Positions 52,592-62,011 of a stretch of DNA of 64,000 nt are shown here, piece after piece. How positions within the stretch are numbered: the stretch's first letter is position 1; each line of letters begins with the position of its first letter. Both the position numbers and the translations under genes were made by a program. Below the pieces are notes generated by a model. That model made no database searches. It was given only the letters and a program-made list of their open reading frames with translations, and had not been told where the DNA came from. This DNA is from Paraburkholderia caffeinilytica (GTDB lineage Bacteria; Pseudomonadota; Gammaproteobacteria; Burkholderiales; Burkholderiaceae). The DNA lies in contig NZ_CP031466.1 in NCBI RefSeq assembly GCF_003368325.1, positions 1,302,001 through 1,366,000 of the forward strand. The letters are read 5' to 3'.

Positions 52592-53488
52592 GTGTTGATC
52601 AGCCGTAGAAAGCGGATCGGCAGGATTCGCAAAAAACAAACAGGCATCGCGGCAACATCTCTGGTCGCCGTGACCCTCGGCGGCATCGGTATTCTGCCGG
52701 GTTCGGCCTTGGCCCAGACGCCTTCGCCATTGGGCGAATGGCAGTACTCCGTGGGCATTCCGCTGCAGAAGATGTGGCAGCCGGATATTCCGGAATGGCA
52801 GGTGCGCGTTGGCGCGGCGGCGTCGTTCCAGCCGCGCTACGAGGGCTCCGACCGGTATCACGTGATGGCCGGTCCAAGCATCGACGTGCGCTACAAGGAC
52901 CTGTTCTACTTTTCGAGCGGCGAGGGCCTTGGGTTCAACTTCGCGCAGGGGCAGAACTGGCGCGCGAGTCTCGGGGCCGTCTACGATCTCGGGCGTCGCG
53001 GCCATGACGATCCGGAGGAGTTGAACGGCCTCGGCAACATCAATCAGGCGCCTGGCCTCAAGCTCTCCGGCGAGTATGTCGTGTCGAAGGATTTCCCGCT
53101 CGTGTTGCGCGCCGACGTCCGCCGCTATTTCGGCGGTTCGAACGGTTGGATCGGCGATCTCGGCGCCTATCTGCCGATGCCGGGCAGCACCCAGAAATTC
53201 TTCTGGTTCGCCGGACCGAACGTGACGCTTGCGGACTCCAACTACATGAACGCCTGGTACGGCGTGAATCAGAACCAGGCGGCGCACTCGCAATACTCGC
53301 AGTATCACGCGAGTGCGGGTTTCAAGTCGGTGGGCTTCGGCATTAGCGCCGTGTGGCTGTTCGACAAGCACTGGTTCGCCACTGCCGACGGCGCATTTGA
53401 AGAGCTGGTCGGCAGTGCGGGCAATAGTCCGATTACGCATAGCAGGGCCACCGGCGTGGCCGATATCTCCATCAACTATCGCTTCTGA
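52592..53488 (+). CDS. MipA/OmpV family outer-membrane protein
   Basis: Protein of 298 residues with a signal peptide of long basic type (SRRKRIGRIRKK, then a hydrophobic stretch ending ALAQT). The mature part is a beta barrel: the family start GEWQYSVGIP, alternating hydrophobic strands, QPRYEGSDRYHVMAGPSIDVRYKD, and the C-terminal aromatic signature ADISINYRF. MipA scaffolds peptidoglycan enzymes in E. coli; OmpV-like members are porins. The GTG at 52592 is preceded by GGAGG at ideal spacing; the next ATG upstream has none. Confidence 0.87.
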   Translation: MLISRRKRIGRIRKKQTGIAATSLVAVTLGGIGILPGSALAQTPSPLGEWQYSVGIPLQKMWQPDIPEWQVRVGAAASFQPRYEGSDRYHVMAGPSIDVRYKDLFYFSSGEGLGFNFAQGQNWRASLGAVYDLGRRGHDDPEELNGLGNINQAPGLKLSGEYVVSKDFPLVLRADVRRYFGGSNGWIGDLGAYLPMPGSTQKFFWFAGPNVTLADSNYMNAWYGVNQNQAAHSQYSQYHASAGFKSVGFGISAVWLFDKHWFATADGAFEELVGSAGNSPITHSRATGVADISINYRF

Positions 53489-53599
53489 TGCAGCGGTTCG
53501 CTGATCGACCGCATGGACGCCGGCGCGCGATTCCGGCGCAATGCTCCCTTGTGCTACGCTTGCCGGACCCAACCTCATGTAGCGCGATTCGCCATCATC

Positions 53600-54418
53600 A
53601 TGCGTTCCTGGCGCGTATCCACTCCGGCCCGCAGCGGGCACATCGACACGTCGCGTGTTACCGATCTTGTCATGTCGATCTCGCATGACAACCCGGATGC
53701 GCTTGCGGCAAGCATTCTGAGAACCGTTGGCGACACGCTGCCCGTGTCGCAGTGCACGATTTTCGCGTACGAATTCGACGCGAGGCCGCGCACCGTCTCC
53801 GCCGCCGACCATCGCGGCGGCCGCTTCCTCCGCGATGTCGCCAACCGCTACGCCGCGCACTTCCATGCCCTCGACGGCAATCGAGCCATCATCGGCCGCC
53901 CGCCGGCAACGCAGGCGCGCGAAGCGTTGGTGCTGCATCAGCAGCACAGTGAAGAAATCGAAAACGAAGCCTATCGCGCCGCCTGCTACGCGCAGCCCAA
54001 CGTGTCCGACCGGCTTTCGTTGCTCCTGCAACCCATGGAAAGCGTCTGGCTGTCGATCAATCTGTATCGTGACAGCGCGTACGGCACGTTTCAGCCGGGC
54101 GAACTGCAGCACGTGGAAAGCGTGGCGCATCTGTTCGCCCACGCGGCAAAAAGCCACTACGCGCTCAATGGGCAGCATCAGCAAGGAACGGCAGCCGCGA
54201 TGCTGGCACGCGTCAGGCGCGCGTGCCCGTCATTGACGCCGCGCGAGATCGACGTGCTGCGCGGCACGCTCGAAGGCGCAAGCGCCAGCGAGATCGCGGA
54301 GCAGATGGGCGTCAGGGCCACCAGCGTGATTACCTATCAGAAGCGCGCTTACGCGCGGCTGGGCATCTCGAGCCAGCGCCAGTTGTTCGCGTTGTGTCTG
54401 CTGCCTGAGCGGTCCTGA
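53600..54418 (+). CDS. LuxR-type transcriptional regulator
   Basis: Protein of 272 residues. The N-terminal 190 residues have GAF-like spacing (LRTVGDTLPVSQCTIFAYEFDARP...) but lack the acyl-homoserine lactone binding Trp/Tyr set. A C-terminal NarL/LuxR HTH follows (SLTPREIDVLRGTLEGASASEIAEQMGVRATSVITYQKRAYARLGI). There is no kinase or receiver domain. The start at 53600 is chosen; ATG 53672 would shorten it by 24 residues. It lies 111 bp after the OmpV-like gene in the same direction. The stop codon falls inside the first unit of a 32-bp repeat. Confidence 0.83.
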   Translation: MRSWRVSTPARSGHIDTSRVTDLVMSISHDNPDALAASILRTVGDTLPVSQCTIFAYEFDARPRTVSAADHRGGRFLRDVANRYAAHFHALDGNRAIIGRPPATQAREALVLHQQHSEEIENEAYRAACYAQPNVSDRLSLLLQPMESVWLSINLYRDSAYGTFQPGELQHVESVAHLFAHAAKSHYALNGQHQQGTAAAMLARVRRACPSLTPREIDVLRGTLEGASASEIAEQMGVRATSVITYQKRAYARLGISSQRQLFALCLLPERS

Positions 54419-54542
54419 GCCGGCGCGCCGATGTTGCAGCTGTGGACTGAGCCGGCGCGCCGACGTTGCAGCCGTGGACTGAGCCGGCGCACCCACCTCG
54501 CGGCCGTAGGCTGAGCCGCAGCGCCGGAGTTGCAGCCGTAGA
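54415..54542. repeat. 32-bp tandem repeat, four units
   Basis: Four head-to-tail 32-bp units starting CTGAGCCGGCGC, increasingly diverged to the right. The first includes the TGA stop of the LuxR-type gene. There are no spacers, so it is not a CRISPR. It lies between two convergent genes. Confidence 0.92.
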
Positions 54543-54601
54543 TCAACCGCAAGGCGGCCGAAGAACGACCGCCTAGGCATCATGGCGCTCGCATCAAAAA
54601 A

Positions 54602-55543
54602 TCATCCGCGCTTCGCCCGCGCATCGGCCTGCGTCTCACGATCCCAGCGCTTCAACCACGGCATGATGAATTCCGCGAATCCATCCGCGGGCGGCGACAG
54701 CGCACGTCCGGTCGAACGATACACGCATACTGCACGAATCGTTTCGGGATCGACGATCCGCTTCATCACCAGCCCGAAGGTTCGCGCGAGCGGCGCGACA
54801 TAGGCGGGCGCGAGTGTCACGGCAAGCCCTTGTGATGCCAGGCCGAACGCTGTCGTGACGTTGTCCACCACGTCGACGGGGATAATGCGCGCCTCCACCG
54901 GCAGATTCGCCAGCATCTGTTCGACTGCACGCTCGTGATCGCGGCCGGTGGCAACGATCGGCACGCCGCGCAAATGCTGCCACTGCACCCGGCGCCGTGC
55001 GTTCAGCGGATGCGTCGGCGCGCACCACATCACCCACGGGCTCGCGAAGGCCGGATCGCAACGCACTCGCGTGCCGCTCTGAAGGTCCGGTCCGATCGCG
55101 AGATCCACGTCGCCGCTTTCCACGCGCTCAACCAACTGTTCGACCACGGTGTCGCAAATGCGCACGACGACCTTCGGCTTGTCGCGCGCATATTCGGCGA
55201 TGGCCGCCGGCAGCGCGGTCGCCGCGAGTACCAGCGGCGCGCCGACTCGCACGATGCCGGCCGCGCGATTGCGAATGTCGTCGGCGGACTGGGCAGCGGC
55301 GCGCACATAGCGCAACACCGATTCGGCCGACGACAGAAAATCCTGCCCCGCGCTCGACAGATTGACGCGCCGCGTCGTACGGTCGAAGAGGCGAAATCCC
55401 AGTTCGGTTTCCAGTTCGGCCAGCAGCTGGCTGACCGCCGACGAAGTCAGCCCGAGCCGTTCCGCCGCCGCGCCGATGCTGTGCAAATCGACGATGGCGA
55501 GAAACGCTTCGAACTGACGGATGGTGACGCGTGTGAGTGGCAT
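54602..55543 (-). CDS. LysR-family regulator
   Basis: Protein of 313 residues with an N-terminal HTH (FEAFLAIVDLHSIGAAAERLGLTSSAVSQLLAELETELGFRLF) and an effector domain typical of LysR proteins of the GcvA/CbbR-like layout. It is divergent from the aromatic aminotransferase at 55760, so it probably controls that gene and the following aldolase and reductase genes. The intergenic stretch (55544-55759) is AT-rich next to its start. The inducer is unknown. Confidence 0.88.
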   Translation of the reverse strand: MPLTRVTIRQFEAFLAIVDLHSIGAAAERLGLTSSAVSQLLAELETELGFRLFDRTTRRVNLSSAGQDFLSSAESVLRYVRAAAQSADDIRNRAAGIVRVGAPLVLAATALPAAIAEYARDKPKVVVRICDTVVEQLVERVESGDVDLAIGPDLQSGTRVRCDPAFASPWVMWCAPTHPLNARRRVQWQHLRGVPIVATGRDHERAVEQMLANLPVEARIIPVDVVDNVTTAFGLASQGLAVTLAPAYVAPLARTFGLVMKRIVDPETIRAVCVYRSTGRALSPPADGFAEFIMPWLKRWDRETQADARAKRG

Positions 55544-55759
55544 CAGGCGATTCTAAAGAAAAACTTACTAATCGTGAAAAATCGATTGATTGTGGGCAGC
55601 GGGCCATTGACTGACACTCGTCCTGGTCGACGCGGAGCTGGAAACCCGCTTAGACTTTCGACTCACCCACGCGGCTGCGACCCGGTTGCACCAGCCCACA
55701 TCCAGGGTATACGCAGGCCGCCATCAAGCCACATGCAGAGCGCCACTCAAGGAATTGCC

Positions 55760-56959
55760 ATGTTCGACCACATTCCCGCCTATCCTGGTGACCCGATCCT
55801 GAGCCTGAACGAGGATTTTCAACTCGATCCGCGCCCCAACAAGGTCAACCTGAGCATCGGCATCTATTTCGACGACGCCGGCAAGCTGCCGGTGATGGAC
55901 GCCGTGCGGCGCGCCGAAACCGCGCTGCTCGGTGCGATCGGCCCGCGCTCCTACCTGCCGATGGCAGGCCTGCCGCTCTACCGCGACGCAGCACAGGCGC
56001 TGGTGTTCGGCGCGGACAGCGAAGCGCGCGCAGCGGGCCGCATCGCGACCTTGCAGACCATCGGCGGCTCGGGTGCGCTGAAAGTCGGCGCGGATTTTCT
56101 GAAGCGCTATTTCCCGGCCTCGCAGATCTGGATCAGCGATCCGAGCTGGGAAAACCATCGCGTGGTGTTCGAAGGCGCGGGCCTCACGGTCAACACGTAT
56201 CCGTACTACGACGAGCACACCGGCGGCCTGCGTTTCGCCGACATGCTCGGCACGATCGACCGCTTGCCTGAGCAGAGCATCGTGTTGCTGCATGCGTGCT
56301 GCCACAACCCGACCGGCGTCGATCTGAGCCCGGCGCAATGGGCGGAGCTGGTGCCGGTATTGCAGCGCCGCAAACTGATTGCGTTTGTCGACATGGCGTA
56401 CCAGGGTTTCGGGGCAGGCCTCGAGGAGGACGCCGCCTGCGTGCGTCTGCTCGCCGATGCGGGCGTGCCGTTGATCGCCGCCAATTCGTTTTCGAAGAAC
56501 TTCTCGCTGTACGGCGAGCGTTGCGGCGCCTTGAGCGTGGTGTGCAAGAGCAAGGAAGAGGCGGCGCGCGTGCTGGGTCAATTGATGTCGACGGTGCGCG
56601 CCAACTACAGCAATCCGCCGACGCACGGCGCGCGCCTCGTTGCCAATGTGCTGTCCGATGCTGCCTTGCGTGCGTCGTGGGAAGCGGAACTCGCCACCAT
56701 GCGCGAACGGATTCTCGCGATGCGCGGCACGATTCATCAAGGCCTCGCAGGCCGTGTCGATGAAGTGATGCGCGCGCGTTACGTCGCGCAACGCGGCATG
56801 TTCACGTACACAGGCTTGAGCGAAGCGCAGGTCGAGCGTTTGCGCAACGAATACGCCGTGTATGTGCTGCGTTCGGGACGCATGTGCGTCGCTGGATTGA
56901 ACGAGCGCAACGCGGGCTATGTAGCGTCGTCGATCGCAGCGGTGGTGGCGGGCGCATAA
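55760..56959 (+). CDS. Aromatic amino acid aminotransferase (TyrB-like)
   Basis: Class I aminotransferase of 399 residues, the size of TyrB/AspC. The chain opens FDHIPAYPGDPILSLNEDF; LHACCHNPTGVDL provides the Asn that contacts PLP; the Asp is in FVDMAYQGFG; the PLP lysine is in ANSFSKNFSLYGERCGAL. TyrB converts aromatic amino acids or aspartate with 2-oxoglutarate. AAGGA stands 6 bp before the ATG at 55760; an in-frame ATG at 55733 is weaker. It probably forms a transcription unit with the next two genes. Confidence 0.9.
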   Translation: MFDHIPAYPGDPILSLNEDFQLDPRPNKVNLSIGIYFDDAGKLPVMDAVRRAETALLGAIGPRSYLPMAGLPLYRDAAQALVFGADSEARAAGRIATLQTIGGSGALKVGADFLKRYFPASQIWISDPSWENHRVVFEGAGLTVNTYPYYDEHTGGLRFADMLGTIDRLPEQSIVLLHACCHNPTGVDLSPAQWAELVPVLQRRKLIAFVDMAYQGFGAGLEEDAACVRLLADAGVPLIAANSFSKNFSLYGERCGALSVVCKSKEEAARVLGQLMSTVRANYSNPPTHGARLVANVLSDAALRASWEAELATMRERILAMRGTIHQGLAGRVDEVMRARYVAQRGMFTYTGLSEAQVERLRNEYAVYVLRSGRMCVAGLNERNAGYVASSIAAVVAGA

Positions 56960-57043
56960 CGGTTGTTACTCGCAACGGCCGAACCTGACGACACCCCAGC
57001 GAATAACCGAGAACGACCGCGAACGATAACAACGGAGACCCTG

Positions 57044-57835
57044 ATGACGACTCTTGAAATGCCGCCGGCCAGTCCGGCGAAGCTCGCCGCGATGCATCCC
57101 GACGAATGGCAGGCGCGCGTGCAACTGGCCGCGTGCTATCGCATCTTCGATATGCTCGGCTGGACCGAGATGATCTATAACCACATCACATTGCGTGTGC
57201 CGGCAAGCGTGAGCGGCGGCGAGCGGCACTTCCTGATCAATCCGTTCGGCCTGCACTACAGCGAAGTGACGGCGAGCAATCTCGTGAAGATCGACGCGCA
57301 GGGGCGCGTGCTCGATAATTCGCCGTATCCGGTGAATCCCGCGGGCTTCGTCGTGCATGCGGCGATTCACGAAGGCCTGCCCGATGCGCACTGCGTGATG
57401 CACACGCACACCACGGCCGGCGTCGCCGTGGCCTGCCTCGAAAACGGCCTGGAGCAAACCAACTTCTATAGCGCGCAGCTGCACGACCGCATTGCGTATC
57501 ACGACTTCGAAGGCATTACGGTGCATGCGGACGAAGGGCCGCGTCTGATCCAGCATATCGGCAACAGACAGGCCGTGATTTTGCGCAACCATGGCCTGCT
57601 CGCATGGGGCCATACGTTGCCGCAGACCTTTGCCATTCTGTGGACGCTCAACCGTGCGTGCGAAATCCAGATGGCCACGTTCTCGATGGGCCGCGCAAGG
57701 CCGGTGCCGGAAGAGGTGGCGATCCGCTGCTCGCGCGACTCGTTGCAGTTCGATCCGCGTCACGGTGCGGGACAGGACGTGTTCGACGCACTGGTGCGGC
57801 GCGTGGACCGCATCGATGCGAGCTACAAGGATTGA
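57044..57835 (+). CDS. Class II aldolase/adducin family protein
   Basis: Protein of 263 residues with the class II aldolase fold, a zinc enzyme. Zinc ligands sit in HCVMHTHTTAGVAVA (HxH) and LRNHGLLAWG (His); the N-terminal part MIYNHITLRVP and NPFGLHYSEV match the family. Members include fuculose- and ribulose-phosphate aldolases and sugar-acid decarboxylases; the substrate is unknown. GGAG lies 6 bp before the ATG at 57044. It is 84 bp after the aminotransferase and 64 bp before the reductase gene, so probably one unit. Confidence 0.87.
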   Translation: MTTLEMPPASPAKLAAMHPDEWQARVQLAACYRIFDMLGWTEMIYNHITLRVPASVSGGERHFLINPFGLHYSEVTASNLVKIDAQGRVLDNSPYPVNPAGFVVHAAIHEGLPDAHCVMHTHTTAGVAVACLENGLEQTNFYSAQLHDRIAYHDFEGITVHADEGPRLIQHIGNRQAVILRNHGLLAWGHTLPQTFAILWTLNRACEIQMATFSMGRARPVPEEVAIRCSRDSLQFDPRHGAGQDVFDALVRRVDRIDASYKD

Positions 57836-57860
57836 GGCAAGGTTCGAGGCGAACAGCGAA

Positions 57861-57896
57861 GCAAAGATTACCGCAAGGATTAACGCAAGGATTGAA
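57861..57896 (+). repeat. 12-bp tandem repeat duplicating the ribosome-binding site
   Basis: Three imperfect 12-bp units of GCAAGGATTAAC immediately before the ATG at 57900. Each carries AAGGA (AAAGA in the first), so the Shine-Dalgarno sequence exists in two good copies. The preceding gene ends with the same AAGGATTGA, its probable source. Confidence 0.7.
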
Positions 57897-57899
57897 GCA

Positions 57900-58883
57900 A
57901 TGAAAGTAGGTATCTACGGTGCAGGCGCAATCGGCGGCTGGATGGGGGTGAAGCTCGCGCAGGCCGGCCACGACGTGAGCGTGGTGGCGCGTGGCGCAAC
58001 GCTCAGCGCGTTGCAGCAGCACGGCTTGCGTCTGATCGAAGGCGGCGTGACGCACACCGCCGAGGTGAATGCGAGCGAACAGCCGGCGGATCTTGGCGCG
58101 CAAGACCTCGTCGTGGTGGCGGTCAAGGGCCCGGCAATGGCCTCGGTGGCCGCGCATATCGCGCCGCTGCTGGGCTCGCAGACGATCGTGCTGACAGCGA
58201 TGAACGGCGTGCCATGGTGGTTCTGCGACGGCCTCGGCCGCGATTTCGCCGGCAAGCGGCTGAAGTCGATCGATCCCGACGGCGCGATCTCCGCCGCGAT
58301 TCCGACCGCGCAGACGGTGGGCTGCGTGGTGCATGCCAGCTGTCTGATCGAATCGCCTGGCGTGATCCGGCATCATCAGGGCAATGGGCTGATCGTCGGC
58401 GAGGCGTCGGGGCAACCGAGCGAGCGCGTCAAGGCGCTGACCGCCACACTGGCCGCCGCCGGTTTCAACGCGTCGATGTCGGAGCAGATCCAGCGCGATG
58501 TCTGGTACAAGCTGTGGGGCAACATGACGATGAATCCGATCAGCGCCATCACCGGCACAACCACCGACCGGATTCTCAGCGACGAACTGGTGCGCAACTT
58601 CGTCACGACCATCATGCTGGAAGCGAAGGAGATCGGTGCGCGCTTCGGTATCCCGATCGAGCAGGCGCCGGCGGATCGTCACGAGGTCACGCTCAAACTC
58701 GGCGCGATGAAAACCTCGATGCTGCAGGATGTGCAAGCGGGCAAGGCCGTCGAACTCGACGCGCTGGTGGCCGCGGTGCGTGAACTGGGGCAGCTTACCG
58801 GCGTGCCGACGCCTTACACGGACGCGTTGCTCGGGCTCGCGCGCCTGCATGCGAGTACGTTGGGGTTGTATCCGCGGCAGTGA
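57900..58883 (+). CDS. 2-dehydropantoate 2-reductase-like (ApbA/PanE) protein
   Basis: NADPH-dependent reductase of 327 residues. The Rossmann motif is GIYGAGAIGGWMG at the N-terminus. The family segment VVAVKGPAM and the catalytic Lys/Asn-bearing VWYKLWGNMTMNPISAITG are present, as is the late Ser/Glu region. PanE reduces ketopantoate for pantothenate and CoA, but many paralogues act on other 2-oxo acids. Its place after a class II aldolase and aminotransferase suggests a catabolic or secondary role. A terminator follows. Confidence 0.87.
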   Translation: MKVGIYGAGAIGGWMGVKLAQAGHDVSVVARGATLSALQQHGLRLIEGGVTHTAEVNASEQPADLGAQDLVVVAVKGPAMASVAAHIAPLLGSQTIVLTAMNGVPWWFCDGLGRDFAGKRLKSIDPDGAISAAIPTAQTVGCVVHASCLIESPGVIRHHQGNGLIVGEASGQPSERVKALTATLAAAGFNASMSEQIQRDVWYKLWGNMTMNPISAITGTTTDRILSDELVRNFVTTIMLEAKEIGARFGIPIEQAPADRHEVTLKLGAMKTSMLQDVQAGKAVELDALVAAVRELGQLTGVPTPYTDALLGLARLHASTLGLYPRQ

Positions 58884-58911
58884 AGGTTGTGCCGACTTTC
58901 GAAAAGAAGCC

Positions 58912-58939
58912 GCCCCGCGTGATCAGCGGGGCTTTTTTT
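58912..58939 (+). terminator. Terminator after the PanE-like gene
   Basis: GCCCCGC-N7-GCGGGGC followed by seven T, 28 bp after the stop. Confidence 0.92.
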
Positions 58940-58978
58940 CGTCTTATGTTTTGCGTCCGATGTGCCGGGCGTTCCGCT

Positions 58979-59170
58979 TTACGCGGTCACAGCGGCGGAG
59001 GCCGGCAGCTTCGCCGCGTCGATCAACGACAAGGCTCGCTGCGTATCGTCGAGTTCCGTCATGCACAGCAGTGCAAGGCGGGCCAGATACAAGGTCGCTT
59101 GCGCTTCGCCTTCGGCGGTCAGTGTCTTGCAGAGCGTCGTGTAGACGAGGTCGAGTTCACTATCGGTCAT
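58979..59170 (-). CDS. DUF2783 small protein
   Basis: Protein of 63 residues matching the pattern of DUF2783 (LDLVYTTLCKTLTAEGEAQATLYLARLALLCMTEL), an all-helical domain found beside FAD monooxygenases of phenolic catabolism. It starts 19 bp after the monooxygenase stop on the same strand, with AGAGGA upstream, so it is translated from the same message. It may be a chaperone or subunit of the hydroxylase; no activity is known. Confidence 0.8.
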   Translation of the reverse strand: MTDSELDLVYTTLCKTLTAEGEAQATLYLARLALLCMTELDDTQRALSLIDAAKLPASAAVTA

Positions 59171-59189
59171 GGCGTGGGTTCCTCTTGCA

Positions 59190-60899
59190 TCAGTTCGTCA
59201 GGCTGGCCGTCACGGCGCTTTGCACCTTCGCCGCACTGCCGTTGCGCCAGCGGGCGAGCACGTGGCCGTCCGGCCTGACCAGATAGACGGTGCCCGGCGT
59301 GGCGTCGAGCATCTCGTGCAGGCGCCCCTCCGGATCGACACCATGCGAGCCGGTGGAGCACGGCGCGTTGCCGGAGAGCAGCGTGATCGCCTTGAACGGA
59401 ATGCCGTGTTCGCCGAGCGCGTGATGCAATTGCCGCCATGCTTCGTCTTGCGTCATGTCCGCGCCGAAGCGAAGTGCGGTGAAGCAAGGGCCAAGCAGAT
59501 CGGTGAGATGGATATCGACGGCGACGCCTTCGCCCATGCGTTGCAGGCGGCACTCCGGCAGCACCGTCCCCGGCGCCGGACCTTTGGCGAACGCGTCCGA
59601 CGCAGCGGCGGCGACCCGATTGAGCGGCGACTGCGCATATGCAATCGCATGCGTCTGCCGTGGATTGATCAACGGCCGCACGGCGGCATGACGCTCGGCA
59701 AGTCCCAGCACTGCCTTGCGCATCAGGTCGAATGCGAAGGAGGGCGGGGCCATGAATTCCGTGCTCTTCATCCCGTAGCTCAGGTTTTCACGCGCCGCAA
59801 ATACGCGCTCGTCGCTGTAGCTGTCGAGCAGACGGTCCGACGCAATGCCGTTCACCACGTAAGCAAGTTTCCAACCGAGATTGTCGGCGTCGTCGATGCC
59901 GGAATTCGCGCCGCGCACGCCGAAGATAGGCACGAGATGCGCGGCATCGCCTGCGAACAGCACTCGGCCGTGGCGGTAGCGTTCGAGCGTCAACGCGTTG
60001 GCCTTGTAGACGGTGATCCAGATCGGCGACCACTCGCCTGTTTCGCCCATTGAGTCGAGCACGCTCTGTACACGTGGCATCACGTTGTCAGGCTTGACCG
60101 CGCTCTCCGGGTCCTCATCGTCGCGAAGCTGGTAGTCGATGCGCCAGACGTTGTCGGGTTGCTTGTGCACCAGCACGGTCGAGCCTGGATTGGAGGGCGG
60201 ATCGAAATAGGCGAGGCGTTCCGTGGCGCGCTCGCTTTTCAGTTCGATATCGACGATCACGTAGCGGCCCTCGTACGTGGTGCCGGTGAGCTTGAGGCCG
60301 AGTGCCTCGCGGATCGTGCTGCGGCCGCCGTCGCACGCAACGACCCAATCCGCGCGCATTGTCCAAGCGGTGTCGCCGGTGCTCAGGTCAAGCGTTGCGC
60401 CGTTGCCGGGTTGTTGTTCGATGCCGCTCACACGGGTTTGCCAGCGGATGTCGATCAGATCGGCGTGCTGCTCCACTTCGTCGAGCAGTAACTGTTCGAT
60501 CTGGTATTGCGCGATGTTGATCATCGGCGGCAGCGATTGCTCGTCGTCCTGATGCATGGCGAAGCGGAACACTTCGGCGTCGCGGTAGAAGCTGCGGCCG
60601 CCTGTCCACGGCAAGCCTTTTTGCAGGAAGCCGTCCACCACGCCGAGGTGTTTGAATATTTCGAGGCTGCGCCGCGAAATGCAGATGGCGCGGCTACCGG
60701 TGCACACGCCGTCATCGGCTTCGATCAGCACCGAGCGGACGCCCTGGCGAGCCAACGCGAGCGCCAGCGTCATGCCGACCGGACCGCCGCCGACGATCGC
60801 TACGGCGTGCCGCACAGGGTCGCGTCCGTCGACCAGCGGCGGCACCACCCCCGCATAGTGACGCGGCGTGAATGGATAGGGTTTGAAGCTGAGGTTCAT
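59190..60899 (-). CDS. FAD-dependent aromatic hydroxylase (MhpA-like)
   Basis: Class A flavin monooxygenase of 569 residues. The FAD Rossmann motif is VAIVGGGPVGMTLALALARQ, the DG motif CDGGRSTIREALG and the GD motif GRVLFAGDAAHLVPIFG, ending in a C-terminal thioredoxin-like domain. It adds hydroxyl groups to phenolic rings with NAD(P)H and O2; the length and order match 3-(3-hydroxyphenyl)propionate hydroxylase-like enzymes. GGAG precedes the ATG. It is paired with DUF2783. The LysR gene immediately upstream runs the same way, not divergently. Confidence 0.87.
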   Translation of the reverse strand: MNLSFKPYPFTPRHYAGVVPPLVDGRDPVRHAVAIVGGGPVGMTLALALARQGVRSVLIEADDGVCTGSRAICISRRSLEIFKHLGVVDGFLQKGLPWTGGRSFYRDAEVFRFAMHQDDEQSLPPMINIAQYQIEQLLLDEVEQHADLIDIRWQTRVSGIEQQPGNGATLDLSTGDTAWTMRADWVVACDGGRSTIREALGLKLTGTTYEGRYVIVDIELKSERATERLAYFDPPSNPGSTVLVHKQPDNVWRIDYQLRDDEDPESAVKPDNVMPRVQSVLDSMGETGEWSPIWITVYKANALTLERYRHGRVLFAGDAAHLVPIFGVRGANSGIDDADNLGWKLAYVVNGIASDRLLDSYSDERVFAARENLSYGMKSTEFMAPPSFAFDLMRKAVLGLAERHAAVRPLINPRQTHAIAYAQSPLNRVAAAASDAFAKGPAPGTVLPECRLQRMGEGVAVDIHLTDLLGPCFTALRFGADMTQDEAWRQLHHALGEHGIPFKAITLLSGNAPCSTGSHGVDPEGRLHEMLDATPGTVYLVRPDGHVLARWRNGSAAKVQSAVTASLTN

Positions 60900-61063
60900 G
60901 CCTGTCTCCTGGATCTTCAGTGTCGAACGTCCGCCAGGCGTGGTCGCTCTGCAAAGGCGGTGCGAATCGACAGGGAAGTATGGGGGAAACCTGGCGCGGC
61001 CCTGTCCTCATTTTGGGTACAGGGCGCCGGCGCACGGGCGTCGCGTTCTCCGCCGTTGGGGCG

Positions 61064-62011
61064 TCACCGCGTGGCGTGTTTGCCTCGCGACCTGGCGCTG
61101 GTCAAACGGTCCGCATTGATGCGAAACCAGTCGACTGAGAAATCCACGAATGAGCGCGTTTTTGCCGAAATGTGACGCCGGTCCGCATACACCAGCGCCA
61201 ATTCCTTGTCGGCATTCGTGATGCGGTAATTCGTCAACAACGGCTTGAGGGTTCCGCTGCGCAGATCGTCCAGTACGTGATGTTCGGGCAGCACCGCGAT
61301 TCCCATGCCCGCCAGCGCGGCATGTCTGAGCATCAGCGCGTTGTTGACCGCCAGCGCGACGTCGAGCGCAACCCGTGTTTCCTGCTGATCCGGCGCGACA
61401 AAGACCCAGTCGCCGTCAAGCGCGGCGGACGAGAGCGTGAGAAAAGTGTGTGCGGTCAAGTCCGACGGTGTCGACGGCGTTCCATTCGTGTCCAGATAGC
61501 CGGGCGAAGCTACGGTAATGGGGCGCACGCTGAGCAAAGGGCGTTTGATCAGCGTCGTGCCGCTGATCTGATTGGGCATGACGATGCCGACATCAAAACC
61601 TTCCCGCACAAAGTCGACGTGCTGATGCAGCAGCGTGAGCGAGAGTTTCACTTTGGGGTACTTCAAAAGATATTGCTGCAGCAACGGTGTCAGGCTGGAC
61701 AGTGAAAACGACGCACCGGCCGCGACCCGCAGGGTACCGGACGGCTCGATCGAACCGCGGATTGCGATCGATTCCATTTCCTCGATATCGTCGAGTATGG
61801 TGCGACAGCATTTGGCGTACATCGCGCCCTCCTCGGTCAAGGAGAGGCTGCGCGTATTGCGATTGACAAGTCTCGTATTGAGATGGGCCTCAAGCTGCTC
61901 AAGATAACGTGTTGCCATTGCATTCGAAATGCCGAGATTGGCGGCGGCATGTCCAAACGACATGGTTTCGGCGACATTTATAAATACTCGCATTGCCTGA
62001 AGCTGATTCAT
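61064..62011 (-). CDS. LysR-family regulator
   Basis: Protein of 315 residues with an N-terminal HTH (MRVFINVAETMSFGHAAANLGISNAMATRYLEQLEAHLNTRLV) of the CrgA/AaeR-like group and a standard effector domain. It lies upstream of the monooxygenase on the same strand (164-bp gap) and divergent from the porin across a 468-bp AT-rich gap, so either could be its target. Nothing in the sequence names the ligand. Confidence 0.88.
   Translation of the reverse strand: MNQLQAMRVFINVAETMSFGHAAANLGISNAMATRYLEQLEAHLNTRLVNRNTRSLSLTEEGAMYAKCCRTILDDIEEMESIAIRGSIEPSGTLRVAAGASFSLSSLTPLLQQYLLKYPKVKLSLTLLHQHVDFVREGFDVGIVMPNQISGTTLIKRPLLSVRPITVASPGYLDTNGTPSTPSDLTAHTFLTLSSAALDGDWVFVAPDQQETRVALDVALAVNNALMLRHAALAGMGIAVLPEHHVLDDLRSGTLKPLLTNYRITNADKELALVYADRRHISAKTRSFVDFSVDWFRINADRLTSARSRGKHATR

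Noticed and set aside
52136..54184. Very long open frame on the minus strand (over 680 codons)
   Set aside because: It is antisense to the MipA-type and LuxR-type genes, has no family features and reflects high G+C content.
54415..54542. Possible CRISPR array
   Set aside because: Units are directly adjacent with no spacers and diverge steadily; no cas genes nearby.
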